DNA from: JBAJNN01 sp036881905
GTDB lineage: Bacteria; Pseudomonadota; Alphaproteobacteria; Rhizobiales; Im1
Assembly (NCBI GenBank): GCA_036881905.1
Contig: JBAJNN010000006.1
Location: 18,893-82,892 of the forward strand
Direction: 5' to 3'
Length of the DNA: 64,000 nucleotides
Made by a program: the position numbers and the translations under genes. The notes under the pieces are model-generated. The model worked only from the letters and a program-made list of their open reading frames with translations. It made no database searches and was not told where the DNA came from. Below, piece after piece: positions 1 through 9,075 of the stretch. How positions within the stretch are numbered: position 1 is the stretch's first letter; each line of letters starts with the position of its first letter.

Positions 1-1
1 T

Positions 2-580
2 TCCGCCCGGCATGCCCTCGCCTTGACTGGTTTGATTTTCGTGCAAATCGTCTCCGGCGCCTTTGTCGCCGGTCTCGACGCCGGCATGGGCTACAACACT
101 TGGCCGCTCATGGATGGCGCGCTGGTTCCCGATGGTTTGTTCATCATGTCGCCATGGTGGGCCAATCTGTTCGAAAACGCGATGACCGTACAGTTCGATC
201 ACCGCCTCCTCGCCTATTCGGTCGTCTTGATGGCATCGGCGCATTGGATTGCGCAACGCTACCGATACGGACGGGCTTCCGGCGCCGGCTATGTGCTGGC
301 CATCGTCCTCTTGCAGGCCGGTTTGGGGGTCGTCGCGCTTTTGTGGCAGGTGCCGGTGGCGATCGGCCTGTTGCATCAGACCGGCGCCATGATCTTGCTG
401 GCTTTAGCCCTGTGGCATTGTCGGAAGATTCTTTATCCGGTCAATCAACGCGGACAAGTTCGACGAGCCGGGAATTTCGGGCTGGCGGCGCGATTTGAAT
501 CGGCAAAGGCGGATGAGAGCAATGGCGGTGGTAACGCCAAGCTTGACGGCCATCTTAAAGCGGATTTAAGTGCAAATTGA
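2..580 (+). CDS. ctaA: Heme A synthase, C-terminal part (5' end outside window)
   Basis: The reading frame is open from base 2, so the gene starts to the left of the window; 192 residues are visible. Heme A synthase (COX15/CtaA) is an inner-membrane protein that oxidises heme O to heme A for cytochrome c oxidase. Seen: the family signature GMGYNTWPLMDG, a helix with FDHRLLAY and a later helix with LLHQTGA, the last two carrying conserved heme-ligand histidines. The hydrophilic tail after about residue 140 is not family-like. Its last residues and the TGA stop lie inside a dispersed repeat (557-663), so the original C-terminus may have been replaced. Confidence 0.9.
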   Translation, partial: SARHALALTGLIFVQIVSGAFVAGLDAGMGYNTWPLMDGALVPDGLFIMSPWWANLFENAMTVQFDHRLLAYSVVLMASAHWIAQRYRYGRASGAGYVLAIVLLQAGLGVVALLWQVPVAIGLLHQTGAMILLALALWHCRKILYPVNQRGQVRRAGNFGLAARFESAKADESNGGGNAKLDGHLKADLSAN

Positions 581-663
581 ATGGCAATCACGCTCCGGCT
601 TTTTGTTTTATAAGTATCATCTTGGTCCGACCTTGGCTCTCTCCGGATCGGATTATGCTCTAA
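557..663 (+). repeat. Bipartite palindromic repeat, copy 1 (divergent)
   Basis: An imperfect palindrome (AAAGCGG to about CGCTCCGG) is followed by a linker GGCTTTTTGTTTTATAAG and a right half ending TTATGCTCTAA. The order and the base-level similarity match the copy at 6410-6513 (left half and linker) and the copy at 52951-53062 (right half). It carries the last codons and the stop of the ctaA frame. This is the most diverged of the five copies. Confidence 0.6.
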
Positions 664-753
664 GAGACGCTTTCGCCGGCATGACCGCCATTGCCGCCAG
701 GTAAGATCAACAACCCTCCCGCCAAGCCTCTCAAAGGGATTGCCGGCTGGGGC

Positions 754-1356
754 TCATGCCCGCGCCGACGACCCGACCCGGCCGCGGGCGGTCTTTGACG
801 TCTCCAGTTTTCTGATCACCTTACAGGGATTGCCGGCGGCAAGAACATTTGCAGGAATATTTTTCGTGACCACACTGCCGGCGCCGACAACCGTATTGTC
901 GCCTATTGAAACGCCCGGGCAGACGACAACCGAACCGCCAAGCCAGACGGAATCGCCGATTTTTATGGGTTTGGCCATCACGTACCCGGCCTTGCGGCGT
1001 TCGGCGTCCATGGGATGATGCGTCGTATAAAAACAACAATTCGGACCAACCCAAACATGCTCTCCGAACACAATTTCGGCGACATCCCAGAAAAAGCAGT
1101 GACTTCCGAGTTTTGTGTGCCTTCCTAACTCGACATTTCCCATGGAACAATAAAAAGGTGGGATTATTATATTATTCCCCCCCATTTTTATAAAATTTTT
1201 GATTATAGTGTTTGCCTTGTTTATGTCAGCATTGTTTACTTTCTTTATATAATTATTAATTTTTTGGATTTTTTTCAGGGCATGTCCTTTTACATCATTT
1301 ATATAAACAGAAAACCATTTATTGTATTTTATGTTGGTCGAATTTGCTGTTTTCAT
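754..1356 (-). CDS. Hexapeptide-repeat sugar O-acetyltransferase (Maa/NodL/LacA-like)
   Basis: A 200-residue acetyl-CoA-dependent O-acetyltransferase of the left-handed beta-helix family; the sugar or polysaccharide acceptor cannot be told. Seen: the N-terminal family motif IIIPPFYCSMGNVELG (about 62-77), hexapeptide repeats, the catalytic-histidine segment YTTHHPMDAERR (about 109-120), and the closing GNPCKVIRKL. The 5' part of the gene (about 1150-1356) is very AT-rich with A/T-ending codons, whereas the 3' part has the GC-rich use of its neighbours, a sharp step inside one frame. This suggests acquisition or a chimeric join. It stands alone between the ctaA end and radA. Confidence 0.8.
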   Translation of the reverse strand: MKTANSTNIKYNKWFSVYINDVKGHALKKIQKINNYIKKVNNADINKANTIIKNFIKMGGNNIIIPPFYCSMGNVELGRHTKLGSHCFFWDVAEIVFGEHVWVGPNCCFYTTHHPMDAERRKAGYVMAKPIKIGDSVWLGGSVVVCPGVSIGDNTVVGAGSVVTKNIPANVLAAGNPCKVIRKLETSKTARGRVGSSARA

Positions 1357-1459
1357 TTTCTCTTCTTTAACCCAATAAGCCGGCCCGGATTTGCCGGATA
1401 GAGACTTCCATCGATCTTTTCAACGGCTCTGCAAATATCGCGCAAGAACAATCGAACTA

Positions 1460-2866
1460 TCATCGATCGACCTCATTGGCAACAGCATTTGAGCCCAATT
1501 TGCGCATCCAATCAATCAATGCGGACAGGCCCGAAAGACCATGAATCTTCGGCATGGCGACATCACGACCTTGATCCACAATGGCAGACGGCACGACAGC
1601 CATGGTGAACCCCAGTTTGGCAGCCTCCTTAAGGCGTGCTTTCGCCAGTGTGACCGGCCTGAGCGAACCGGACAGACCGACTTCACCGAAGAATGCAGCA
1701 TGCAATGGCAACGGCGTTGCCGTCAGGGAAGACAAAAGTGCGGCCGCGACGGCCAGATCGGCGGCAGGCTCGCGAATACGCAAGCCCCCCGCAACATTGA
1801 GGTAAACATCCCTGTTGGCCATGGACACGCCGCAATGGGCTTCCAGAACCGCTAGCACCATGGCCAACCTGCTGGCATCCCAGCCAACCACGGCGCGGCG
1901 CGGTGTGCCAAGCGTGGACGGCGAAATCAGAGCCTGTACTTCCACCAGCAACGGCCTTGTGCCTTCTATACCGGCAAAAATTGCCGAACCGACGGCCTTC
2001 TCGTCGCGATTGCCGATAAAAAGACGCGAGGGATTAGTGACTTCGCACAGACCCGAATCGGACATCTCGAACACGCCGATTTCATCGGTCGGGCCGAAGC
2101 GATTCTTGACCGCGCGCACAATGCGATATTGGTGACCGCGATCGCCTTCGAAATAGAGCACGGTGTCAACCATATGTTCGATAAGACGCGGTCCAGCAAT
2201 CTGACCCTCCTTGGTAACATGACCAATGAGCAAAACGCATGCGCCACGGCTTTTGGCCAGCCGCACCATGGCTTCGGTTCCCGCGCGCAATTGCGAGACC
2301 GTTCCCGGCGCCGCATCGATGGAGGGAGACCATAAGGTCTGGATCGAATCGACGGCAATGACGCAGGGGCGTTCCACCCCGCCGATCGTGGCGAGAATAT
2401 CGCCGAGATTGGTCTGCGCGGCCAGAAGCACCGGCGCATTGGCGAGGTTGAGCCTTTTGGCGCGTAGTTGCACCTGCGCGACGGCTTCCTCGCCGGAAAT
2501 ATAAATGACCGGCTCGCCCTGCTCAGCGATTTTGGCGAGCGCCTGAAGCACCAGTGTCGATTTGCCGATCCCTGGATCGCCGCCGATGAGAATGACCGAG
2601 CCGGCTACAAGGCCGCCGCCGGTAACGCGATCGAGTTCACTAACACCGCAAGAACGTCGCGGCGGCGTTGCGCCGTCGCCTTCAAGACCGACAAGCGCAG
2701 CGGCCTCACCTTTAGGCTGACTTGCATGTCCACGTCCGGGCAGCGGCGGGTTTACCGCCTTTTCGACAATGCTGTTCCACGTGCCGCAATTATCGCAGCG
2801 ACCGGCCCATTTGACCGTAACCGCTCCGCAAGCCTGACAAACATAGGTTTTTCTGGGTTTGGCCAT
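1460..2866 (-). CDS. radA: DNA repair protein RadA
   Basis: RadA is a RecA-like, DnaB-type ATPase that drives branch migration during recombination repair. Seen in 468 residues: an N-terminal zinc finger with Cys10, Cys13, Cys24 and Cys27 (CQACG ... CDNCG), a Walker A at about 95-104 (GGDPGIGKST), the RadA-specific KNRFG motif at about 254, and a C-terminal Lon-protease-like domain. The length is normal. In relatives radA is usually followed by cvpA and purF; here those genes lie 20 kb away. Confidence 0.97.
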   Translation of the reverse strand: MAKPRKTYVCQACGAVTVKWAGRCDNCGTWNSIVEKAVNPPLPGRGHASQPKGEAAALVGLEGDGATPPRRSCGVSELDRVTGGGLVAGSVILIGGDPGIGKSTLVLQALAKIAEQGEPVIYISGEEAVAQVQLRAKRLNLANAPVLLAAQTNLGDILATIGGVERPCVIAVDSIQTLWSPSIDAAPGTVSQLRAGTEAMVRLAKSRGACVLLIGHVTKEGQIAGPRLIEHMVDTVLYFEGDRGHQYRIVRAVKNRFGPTDEIGVFEMSDSGLCEVTNPSRLFIGNRDEKAVGSAIFAGIEGTRPLLVEVQALISPSTLGTPRRAVVGWDASRLAMVLAVLEAHCGVSMANRDVYLNVAGGLRIREPAADLAVAAALLSSLTATPLPLHAAFFGEVGLSGSLRPVTLAKARLKEAAKLGFTMAVVPSAIVDQGRDVAMPKIHGLSGLSALIDWMRKLGSNAVANEVDR

Positions 2867-2975
2867 TACCGCTACTTACAGTATCACTACGGGTATCCGC
2901 CGGATAGTCGCAAAATCCGGAAAGTTGAAAATGGCGACAAACATAATCAATAGGGTTTGATCGTCATACATGGTC

Positions 2976-3752
2976 TTACGGCCCAAACCTATCGGCGCTT
3001 ATCGGTCCTTGCGCGCGAGCGTTGATAAATTGCTTGACATAGGCGTTGCCGCTGTCGTCCATGTCCTCGGCAGCCCCTTCCCAGATAATGTGGCCTTTGT
3101 AGAGCATGGCGATCCGATCGGCGATCCTGCGCACCGACGCCATATCATGGGTAATCGAGACCGCGGTCGCGCCCAGCCGTTCGACGCAATCGACGATCAG
3201 CCGGTCGATGACATCGGCCATGATGGGATCGAGACCGGAGGTCGGTTCATCGAAAAACATAATGTCCGGATTGCAGCTGATGGCGCGCGCTAAGGCCACC
3301 CGTTTTTGCATGCCGCCCGACAATTCCGCCGGAGAAAGACCGCCAACCGCACCATCAAGGCCGACCTGCGCCAGTTTTTCCAAGGCAATTTCCCTGGCTT
3401 GCCCGGCCGCGATCCCCTTGGCGTGAATCAGACCGAAGGCGACGTTTTGCCAAACCGTCAGACTATCGAACAGCGCCCCACCCTGGAACAGCACGCCGCA
3501 TTTCGCCAATATTTTTCTGTGTTCACGACCATGAATGCCAACCATCTCGGCGCCGTCAACGGTAATGCCGCCGGCATCAGCGCATAACAAGCCGAGAATA
3601 CATTTGAGCAGGACCGACTTGCCCGATCCCGAAGAGCCGATCACCACCAGCGAACGGCCGCGTTCGAGGGTGAGATCGACACCGTCGAGCACGGTTTTCG
3701 CGCCGAAATGCTTGTGAACGTTCTTAAGAGCGATATGCGGTTTTTGCGGCAT
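2976..3752 (-). CDS. mlaF: ABC transporter ATPase, phospholipid (Mla) type
   Basis: ATPase subunit of the MlaEF inner-membrane complex that moves phospholipids between the membranes and maintains outer-membrane asymmetry. Seen in 258 residues: Walker A GSSGSGKSVL (about 38-47), ABC signature LSGGMQKR, Walker B IMFFDEPTSGLDP, and the switch histidine in ITHDM. It starts 13 bases after mlaE, so the two are cotranscribed. The periplasmic lipid-binding partner MlaD is not encoded next to it. Confidence 0.92.
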   Translation of the reverse strand: MPQKPHIALKNVHKHFGAKTVLDGVDLTLERGRSLVVIGSSGSGKSVLLKCILGLLCADAGGITVDGAEMVGIHGREHRKILAKCGVLFQGGALFDSLTVWQNVAFGLIHAKGIAAGQAREIALEKLAQVGLDGAVGGLSPAELSGGMQKRVALARAISCNPDIMFFDEPTSGLDPIMADVIDRLIVDCVERLGATAVSITHDMASVRRIADRIAMLYKGHIIWEGAAEDMDDSGNAYVKQFINARAQGPISADRFGP

Positions 3753-3765
3753 GCGGCCCTCTCGG

Positions 3766-4539
3766 TCACGAAGAAAACAAAAGTGAGGTCAAGGCGTAAT
3801 TGGCCGACAAAATGAGAATCGAGGCCGAAACCACAGCATTGGTCGTCGCCTTGCCGACGCCTTGCGCCCCACCATGGCTGTAATAGCCGTGATAACAGCC
3901 CATAAGCGCGATGATGAAGCCGAATACCGCCGCTTTGATCAGGCCGGAGATAACATCGTCGGGCCTTAGAAAATCGACGGTATTGCGAATGTAAACCGAG
4001 GAATTGAAACCGAGACTCCAGGTGGCGACCGCATAGCCGCCCATGACGCCGATACTGTCGGCCAGCGCAACCAGTAACGGCAGGCCCATCACCGCGGCAA
4101 TGATGCGCGGGACAATGAGATATTTGAACGGGTCGGTGGACAATGTGACCAGGGCGTCGATCTGTTCGCTCACCCGCATGGTGGCGATTTCCGCGGCGAT
4201 GGCGGCGCTGACGCGCCCGGCGACCATCAGCCCGGCGATCACCGGGCCGAGTTCGCGGGTGATGCCAAGCGCGACGATCGAGGCGACAATGCTCTCCGCA
4301 TTGAATCGCGTGCTGCCGATCCAGATTTGCAAGGCCAGCACCCCGCCGGTAAAAAAGGCGGTGAGACCGACGACAGGCAGTGAGTTATAGCCGATACGCA
4401 GCATCTGCCGAGCGATCTGATTCAGGTAAAAGGGTGGCGCGAAAACGTTGAGAACGGCATTCTTGCCGAACACGCCAAGCCGCCCGACTTCGCGGCACAG
4501 TTCAAGCGTGGCGTGGCCAAGGGCTGAAAGCGGGTTCAA
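3766..4539 (-). CDS. mlaE: ABC transporter permease, phospholipid (Mla) type
   Basis: MlaE-family permease (257 residues) partnering MlaF. It has several membrane helices and the conserved MlaE core around GLTAFFTGGVLALQIW and the segment with ELGPVIAGLMVAGR. The chosen start is TTG at 4537-4539 because a good ribosome-binding site (AGGAG) lies 8 bases upstream, just after the alr stop. The longer open frame to 4605 would overlap alr and has no family-like sequence there. The order alr-mlaE-mlaF suggests one leftward operon. Confidence 0.92.
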   Translation of the reverse strand: MNPLSALGHATLELCREVGRLGVFGKNAVLNVFAPPFYLNQIARQMLRIGYNSLPVVGLTAFFTGGVLALQIWIGSTRFNAESIVASIVALGITRELGPVIAGLMVAGRVSAAIAAEIATMRVSEQIDALVTLSTDPFKYLIVPRIIAAVMGLPLLVALADSIGVMGGYAVATWSLGFNSSVYIRNTVDFLRPDDVISGLIKAAVFGFIIALMGCYHGYYSHGGAQGVGKATTNAVVSASILILSANYALTSLLFSS

Positions 4540-4561
4540 GAGAGCAACTCCTTTGCTTGCG

Positions 4562-5674
4562 TTATGTGCCGGCACCGCAATAGATTCGCCTGTAGCGCGC
4601 CCCAAGATTGGTCAGTAGCTCATAGGCGATCGTACCGGCTCTTTGGGCGAGAGAGTCGATCGTCACATGTTTTCCGATCAACTCGACTTCCGCGCCGCGA
4701 CGGACGGCGCCAACCGGCAGCTCGGTCACATCGATCGTCAGCATATCCATGGAGATGCGCCCGACCACCGGAACGGATCGACCGGCGACATAGGCTTTGG
4801 CCTTGCCCTGATGGCCCTGCCCCTGACTGCCGAGGCCACGCAAATAGCCATCACCATAGCCGACGCCTAAAACCGCGATGCGACTGTCGCGCGGCGCCTG
4901 CCAGGTCGCATCGTACCCCACGGTTTGACCTTTTGGAACATCACGGGTTTGCAGCACCGTGGCGTGGAGAGCGACGACCGATTTCATAGGGTTGGCCCGT
5001 CCGACGCGGGGATTGCCACCATAAAGGGCAATGCCAGGCCGGACCAGGTCATAATGATAGGCCGTCCCGTTAAAGATGGCGGAGGAATTGGCGAGGCTGA
5101 CCGGTAGGGTGGGGAGGAAGGCGCGCAGACGGTCAAACGCTTCGCGCTGGGCCCGATTCATCGGGTGGTCGGCTTCGCCGGCACAGGCCAGATGACTCAT
5201 GACCAGGCTGGGTTTGAAACTCTCGAAAACAGCTCTGTTTTCTACCAACCATGCAACCTGTTCGGCGCTCAGCCCCAAACGGTTGATCCCGCTGTCGATA
5301 TGAATGGCCGCGGGCCAAGACCGACCATGCTCGCGACAGAAACCGGCCCAGTCTTCAATCTCTTCCGGAGAACCCAGAACCGGCCTTAATGCGCGGGCGG
5401 CGTAGTCTGGCGCCGCGCCGCGCAACAGACCGTTGAGACTATAGATCGTGGCCTCCGGCAGGGCTTTGCGCAAACTATAGCCTTCCTGCGGCAGGGCGAC
5501 GAAGAAGGTTCGACACCCGGCCGCCCACAGGGCGCGCGCGGCGGGCGCAAGACCGATCCCATAAGCGTTGCTCTTGACTACGCTGCTACATTGCGCCGGC
5601 GCCACAAGCGCCTTAAGCATGCGGTAATTATCCTGTAGCGTCGCGAGATCAATCGTCAAGGTTGCCTGGGTCAT
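4562..5674 (-). CDS. alr: Alanine racemase
   Basis: PLP enzyme that makes D-alanine for peptidoglycan. Seen: the PLP-lysine segment SVVKSNAYGIGL near the N-terminus, the C-terminal catalytic-tyrosine segment LGVGYGDGYLRG, and the conserved MDMLTIDVT. The ATG at 5674 gives 370 residues and a normal N-terminus (MTQATLTIDLATLQDNY), with GGAACG just upstream. An in-frame ATG at 5698 has no clear ribosome-binding site. It heads the alr-mlaE-mlaF unit. The usual upstream neighbour dnaB is separated from it by decayed genes. Confidence 0.96.
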   Translation of the reverse strand: MTQATLTIDLATLQDNYRMLKALVAPAQCSSVVKSNAYGIGLAPAARALWAAGCRTFFVALPQEGYSLRKALPEATIYSLNGLLRGAAPDYAARALRPVLGSPEEIEDWAGFCREHGRSWPAAIHIDSGINRLGLSAEQVAWLVENRAVFESFKPSLVMSHLACAGEADHPMNRAQREAFDRLRAFLPTLPVSLANSSAIFNGTAYHYDLVRPGIALYGGNPRVGRANPMKSVVALHATVLQTRDVPKGQTVGYDATWQAPRDSRIAVLGVGYGDGYLRGLGSQGQGHQGKAKAYVAGRSVPVVGRISMDMLTIDVTELPVGAVRRGAEVELIGKHVTIDSLAQRAGTIAYELLTNLGARYRRIYCGAGT

Positions 5675-5744
5675 GACCGTTCCGTGCGTATCATTCACAG
5701 AGAGTATGGCATATATCTAGAGTCAGGACCTATCAATATGACGC

Positions 5745-6351
5745 TCAACCCGACCCTTTGTCCAGAGACGGTCGTTTTGTCGGCCGGTGTGCACTACTCT
5801 GCATTTCAGACCGCCGCATCGACGGGGGCTCTATGCGTCGGGCTTTCAGCAATCCGAATATCACTCCGCCTAAAACCGTCAGCATGCCGAGTATGATGAC
5901 CGTGGAGGGGAAAGCGGCCGCGTATGACAAGGCCGATTGAGTCTTCAGGTAATATTGCATGACAACCGAGCCGAGGGTAATGCCGTATGTCATGGCCATA
6001 TATTGCATCAGGGAAGCCATGGAGGCGACCATCGACATTTGCTCCTCGGCAATGTCGGTATAGATCAGAGTGTTCATGACCGTATATTGCAAACCCGATA
6101 CGATCGCATAGCCATGGGCTTGTCGGAATGCCGATGGTGAGAGCCAACACATACGCCGTCAAAGCCCAATGCAGATGTAGGGGCTGTTCGTGAAAATCGC
6201 GCGCTATTTGCGGGATCGCCGTATTGACGATCGTTGCATCCAAAGATTGCATGAATGCACCTAAAGCAACGAGCGCAATCAGATTTCCGCGTGTGGACAA
6301 ACAACCGACCCTTGCCGATGACGAGTTTGCACCAATCCCGCTGAACTTCAT
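5745..6351 (-). pseudogene. Remnant of EmrB/QacA-type MFS drug exporter
   Basis: Two out-of-frame pieces belong to one 14-helix major facilitator protein. The piece from 6351 has a typical N-terminus (GAFMQSLDATIVNTAIPQIA, helix 1, then part of helix 2). The piece ending at 5745 is in another frame and has the late part (SGLQYTVMNTLIYTDIAEEQ, then the last helices). About 300 residues between them are missing. A large internal deletion plus a frameshift makes this non-functional. It lies between alr and dnaB, which are adjacent or nearly so in many relatives. Confidence 0.8.
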
Positions 6352-6409
6352 TCGTAACGGATAGGTCCCAATCGGTCGAAAAGAGGCTCACCACCCTCGC
6401 GATGTCCCC

Positions 6410-6513
6410 AGAGCATTTTGCAGTCAAGTGGAATCGCTTGACGTCCGCAATAATGCGTAAAAACAAAGAGCTAGAGCGGGATGGCGTTTCAATCCGAACG
6501 CGATCCGCTCTAG
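6410..6513 (-). repeat. Bipartite palindromic repeat, copy 2
   Basis: Read on the minus strand, a near-perfect palindrome of about 43 bases (6471-6513, ends CTAGAGCGG and CCGCTCTAG) is followed by the linker AGCTCTTTGTTTTTACGC and a second half ending AATGCTCT. It matches the copy at 36007-36107 in the linker and has the same architecture as those at 22998 and 52951. It sits between the MFS and dioxygenase remnants. REP-like elements of this general sequence are common in alphaproteobacteria. Confidence 0.8.
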
Positions 6514-6534
6514 CGCCGAATCGGGAGAAAATCC

Positions 6535-7351
6535 TAATATAACGCGCGAGGCTGGAGAACCCTTACCGTCGAAATCAAGACGGCACGTATTTTTTGGAAT
6601 TCGTCGCCGGAAAAGTGGTTCTGCCATGCACAACCGACATATTGTCGGCAATCAAAATCCGACCAGGGTCCAGCCGGGACCGAAGGCGGTTTTCGTTCTC
6701 TTTAAAAAAATCGTTCAAGGCCGAAAAGACTCTAACAGCCTCAGGCTTAGGCATCACTTTGCCGGACCCGTCCACCGTGCAATATTTGATCGATAACCTG
6801 CCGGTTTCGATTCTTTTGAAAACCGGCAGGCGATTCTACTGAGCGTTGCGTTCGATGAAAAGGGCATGCCGCACCGCAAAGCGCCGGCACGTCATCGGGA
6901 TAGTGCCGCGCCAGGAATTCGCAAAGACGGCCCGAGCACTGCCAAGGATGCTGTCGCCCCCGGAAAGCCGCCTGCTCAACACATTGAAGTGATATAATTT
7001 CTGGATTGTCCGAATACGCGCCATCATGTAGGCAACGAATACTCGGAATTTGTGGAACCGATAAAATCCGGCATTTCGGTCGCGGTATTGATCGCCACGG
7101 ATTTCATCCTCATCGGCGCGTGGATGCGGTGCGCCATGCTCAAAATACCCTTTTAGCCGACACAAATTGGCTCTGCCCCCCTCAATCGACCTGCAGCGCA
7201 ACAGGACAAAGCCATATAGATTGAACCCGTGAAACCAGCTTGTCTTTTTCCTGTGGGGGAGACACCTGACATTCTCGATTTCGATAACCTGTCGGGCGAC
7301 ATCCAGGTCGGCACGCAGGGGTCTTCTGTGACTAACCTGGACGTTTGACAT
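6535..7351 (-). pseudogene. Remnant of TauD/TfdA (gamma-butyrobetaine hydroxylase-like) dioxygenase
   Basis: No single frame is intact, but pieces of a 2-oxoglutarate/Fe(II) dioxygenase appear in order across three minus-strand frames: LYGFVLLRC (about 7205), AYSDNPEIISLQCVEQA (about 6990), GGDSILGSARAV then CEFLARHYPDDVPAL (about 6900), the C-terminal iron/2-oxoglutarate segment DPGRILIADNMSVVHGRTTF (about 6610-6670), and CRLDFDGKGSPASRV (about 6560). At least three frameshifts separate them. The family assignment rests on motif order only; the original substrate is unknown. Confidence 0.62.
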
Positions 7352-7408
7352 ATCATTTCCCCCTTTTTCCGGAATCATTGTACGCCGACCAAAATCACAC
7401 TGTAACAG

Positions 7409-8956
7409 TCAGTCGAATCGCTCAGGGAGGTTTTCATCCCGCGCCAGATTCTGAAACTTCGTCAGATTTGCGTCGAACTGCAACGTCACCGTGCCGGTAG
7501 GGCCATGGCGCTGCTTGCCGATAATCACCTCGGCTTGGCCGGTTACTTTTTCCATCTCATCCTGCCAGGTAAAAAATTCCGGCGTGTTTTCGCGCGGCTG
7601 GCGGCGCTGGAGATAGTATTCCTCGCGGAAAATAAACATCACCACATCGGCATCCTGCTCAATGGACCCCGATTCGCGAAGATCGGCAAGCTGGGGGCGT
7701 TTGTCCTCGCGTTGCTCGACCTGACGCGAAAGCTGGGAGAGCGCAAGGACCGGTATGTTGAGTTCCTTTGCCAGGGCTTTGAGACCATTGGTGATTTGCG
7801 AGACTTCCTGAACCCGTCCCTCCAGGGACCGGCGATCGGAACCGGTCAGAAGCTGAAGATAATCGACGACGATGAGACCGAGGTCGCGATTGCGCTTGAG
7901 GCGACGGGCGCGGGCGGCGAGCTGGGCGATGGAAAGACCGCCGGTATCGTCGATGAACAAAGGCAGGGATTGTATTTCGCGCGAGACCGCGACCAGACGC
8001 TTGAATTCGTCTTCGGCGATCTGGCCGCGGCGAATCCGCTGCGAGGAAATTTCCGTTTGCTCGGAGATGATTCGGGTGGCGAGTTGCTCAGCCGACATTT
8101 CTAAAGAAAAAAATGCGACGACACCGCCATCGCATGGTTCTTCGCTGCCGTCAGCCTGTCGTTCACCGCGGTAACCGCGGGCAATATGATAAGCGATATT
8201 GGTGGCAAGCGAGGTTTTGCCCATGGAAGGACGGCCGGCAAGAATGATAAGGTCGCAGGGCTGAAGGCCGCCGAGTTTGGCGTCAAGATCGCACAGGCCG
8301 GTTGCCAGACCAGACAGGCCGCCGTCGCGTTCATAGGCATTGGCCGCCATATCGACGGCTGCGCTCAACGCCTTGCCGAAACTCTGGAATCCGCTGCCAT
8401 ATTTGCCGGTTTCCGCCAGCACATAGAGACTCTGTTCAGTGGTCTCGATCAATTCGCGCGGGGCCATATCGACTGGAGCGTCATAGGCTTTGGTGACAAG
8501 ATCGGTTCCAAGCTCGATCAATTGCCGCCTGATCGCCAATTCGTGGATCGTGTTGCCATAGGCCCTGGCATTGATGATCGTCGTCGCGGCAGCGGCGAGA
8601 CGGGCGAGATAGGCCGCCCCGCCAATCTCCCCCAGCGAGTCGTCGTGTTCGAAAAAGGTCTTGAGCGTTACTGGAGAGGCGAGCTTGCCCGAGCGAATCA
8701 GAAGTGCCACCGTCTCATAGATACGGGCATGGACCGACTCAAAAAAATCCTCCGCCCGCAAAAACCCCGATACCCGATCACAGGCTTCATTATTGATCAA
8801 TATCGCGCCCAGAAGCGCTTGCTCGGCCTCTATATTGTGCGGCGCCCGACGATAATCGGGGGCCTCATCGGCGCGTTCAGTGTCCAATGCTGTCAGTGCT
8901 GCGACCGTTTCCATGGGCCTCTTGATAACCGGTGCGATGGCCTCGCGAACAGACAT
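7409..8956 (-). CDS. dnaB: Replicative DNA helicase
   Basis: Hexameric helicase that unwinds DNA at the fork. Seen: an N-terminal primase-binding domain (NIEAEQALLGAILINNEACD), a RecA-like domain with Walker A AGRPSMGKTSL, LFIDDTGGLSIAQLAARAR, and the DLRESGSIEQDADVV motif. The ATG at 8956 gives 515 residues; a GTG three codons upstream is also possible and neither start has a strong ribosome-binding site. It is downstream of the rpsF-rpsR-DUF2232-rplI group with cfa between. Confidence 0.96.
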   Translation of the reverse strand: MSVREAIAPVIKRPMETVAALTALDTERADEAPDYRRAPHNIEAEQALLGAILINNEACDRVSGFLRAEDFFESVHARIYETVALLIRSGKLASPVTLKTFFEHDDSLGEIGGAAYLARLAAAATTIINARAYGNTIHELAIRRQLIELGTDLVTKAYDAPVDMAPRELIETTEQSLYVLAETGKYGSGFQSFGKALSAAVDMAANAYERDGGLSGLATGLCDLDAKLGGLQPCDLIILAGRPSMGKTSLATNIAYHIARGYRGERQADGSEEPCDGGVVAFFSLEMSAEQLATRIISEQTEISSQRIRRGQIAEDEFKRLVAVSREIQSLPLFIDDTGGLSIAQLAARARRLKRNRDLGLIVVDYLQLLTGSDRRSLEGRVQEVSQITNGLKALAKELNIPVLALSQLSRQVEQREDKRPQLADLRESGSIEQDADVVMFIFREEYYLQRRQPRENTPEFFTWQDEMEKVTGQAEVIIGKQRHGPTGTVTLQFDANLTKFQNLARDENLPERFD

Positions 8957-9075
8957 CGTTAACACTATGCACTCTATTCACAGCCTAAGGTTGTTTTCGC
9001 TTGACTTCGTCGCCGAGCACCCTAGGGCATCGTTTCGAGGCCGGTTTCCATGAGAAGGGCAGGAAATCTCTAAGG

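Noticed and set aside
2772..2787. parS-like sequence TGTTCCACGTGCCGCA in radA
   Set aside because: Four mismatches to the 16-base parS, inside a conserved coding region and far from parAB.
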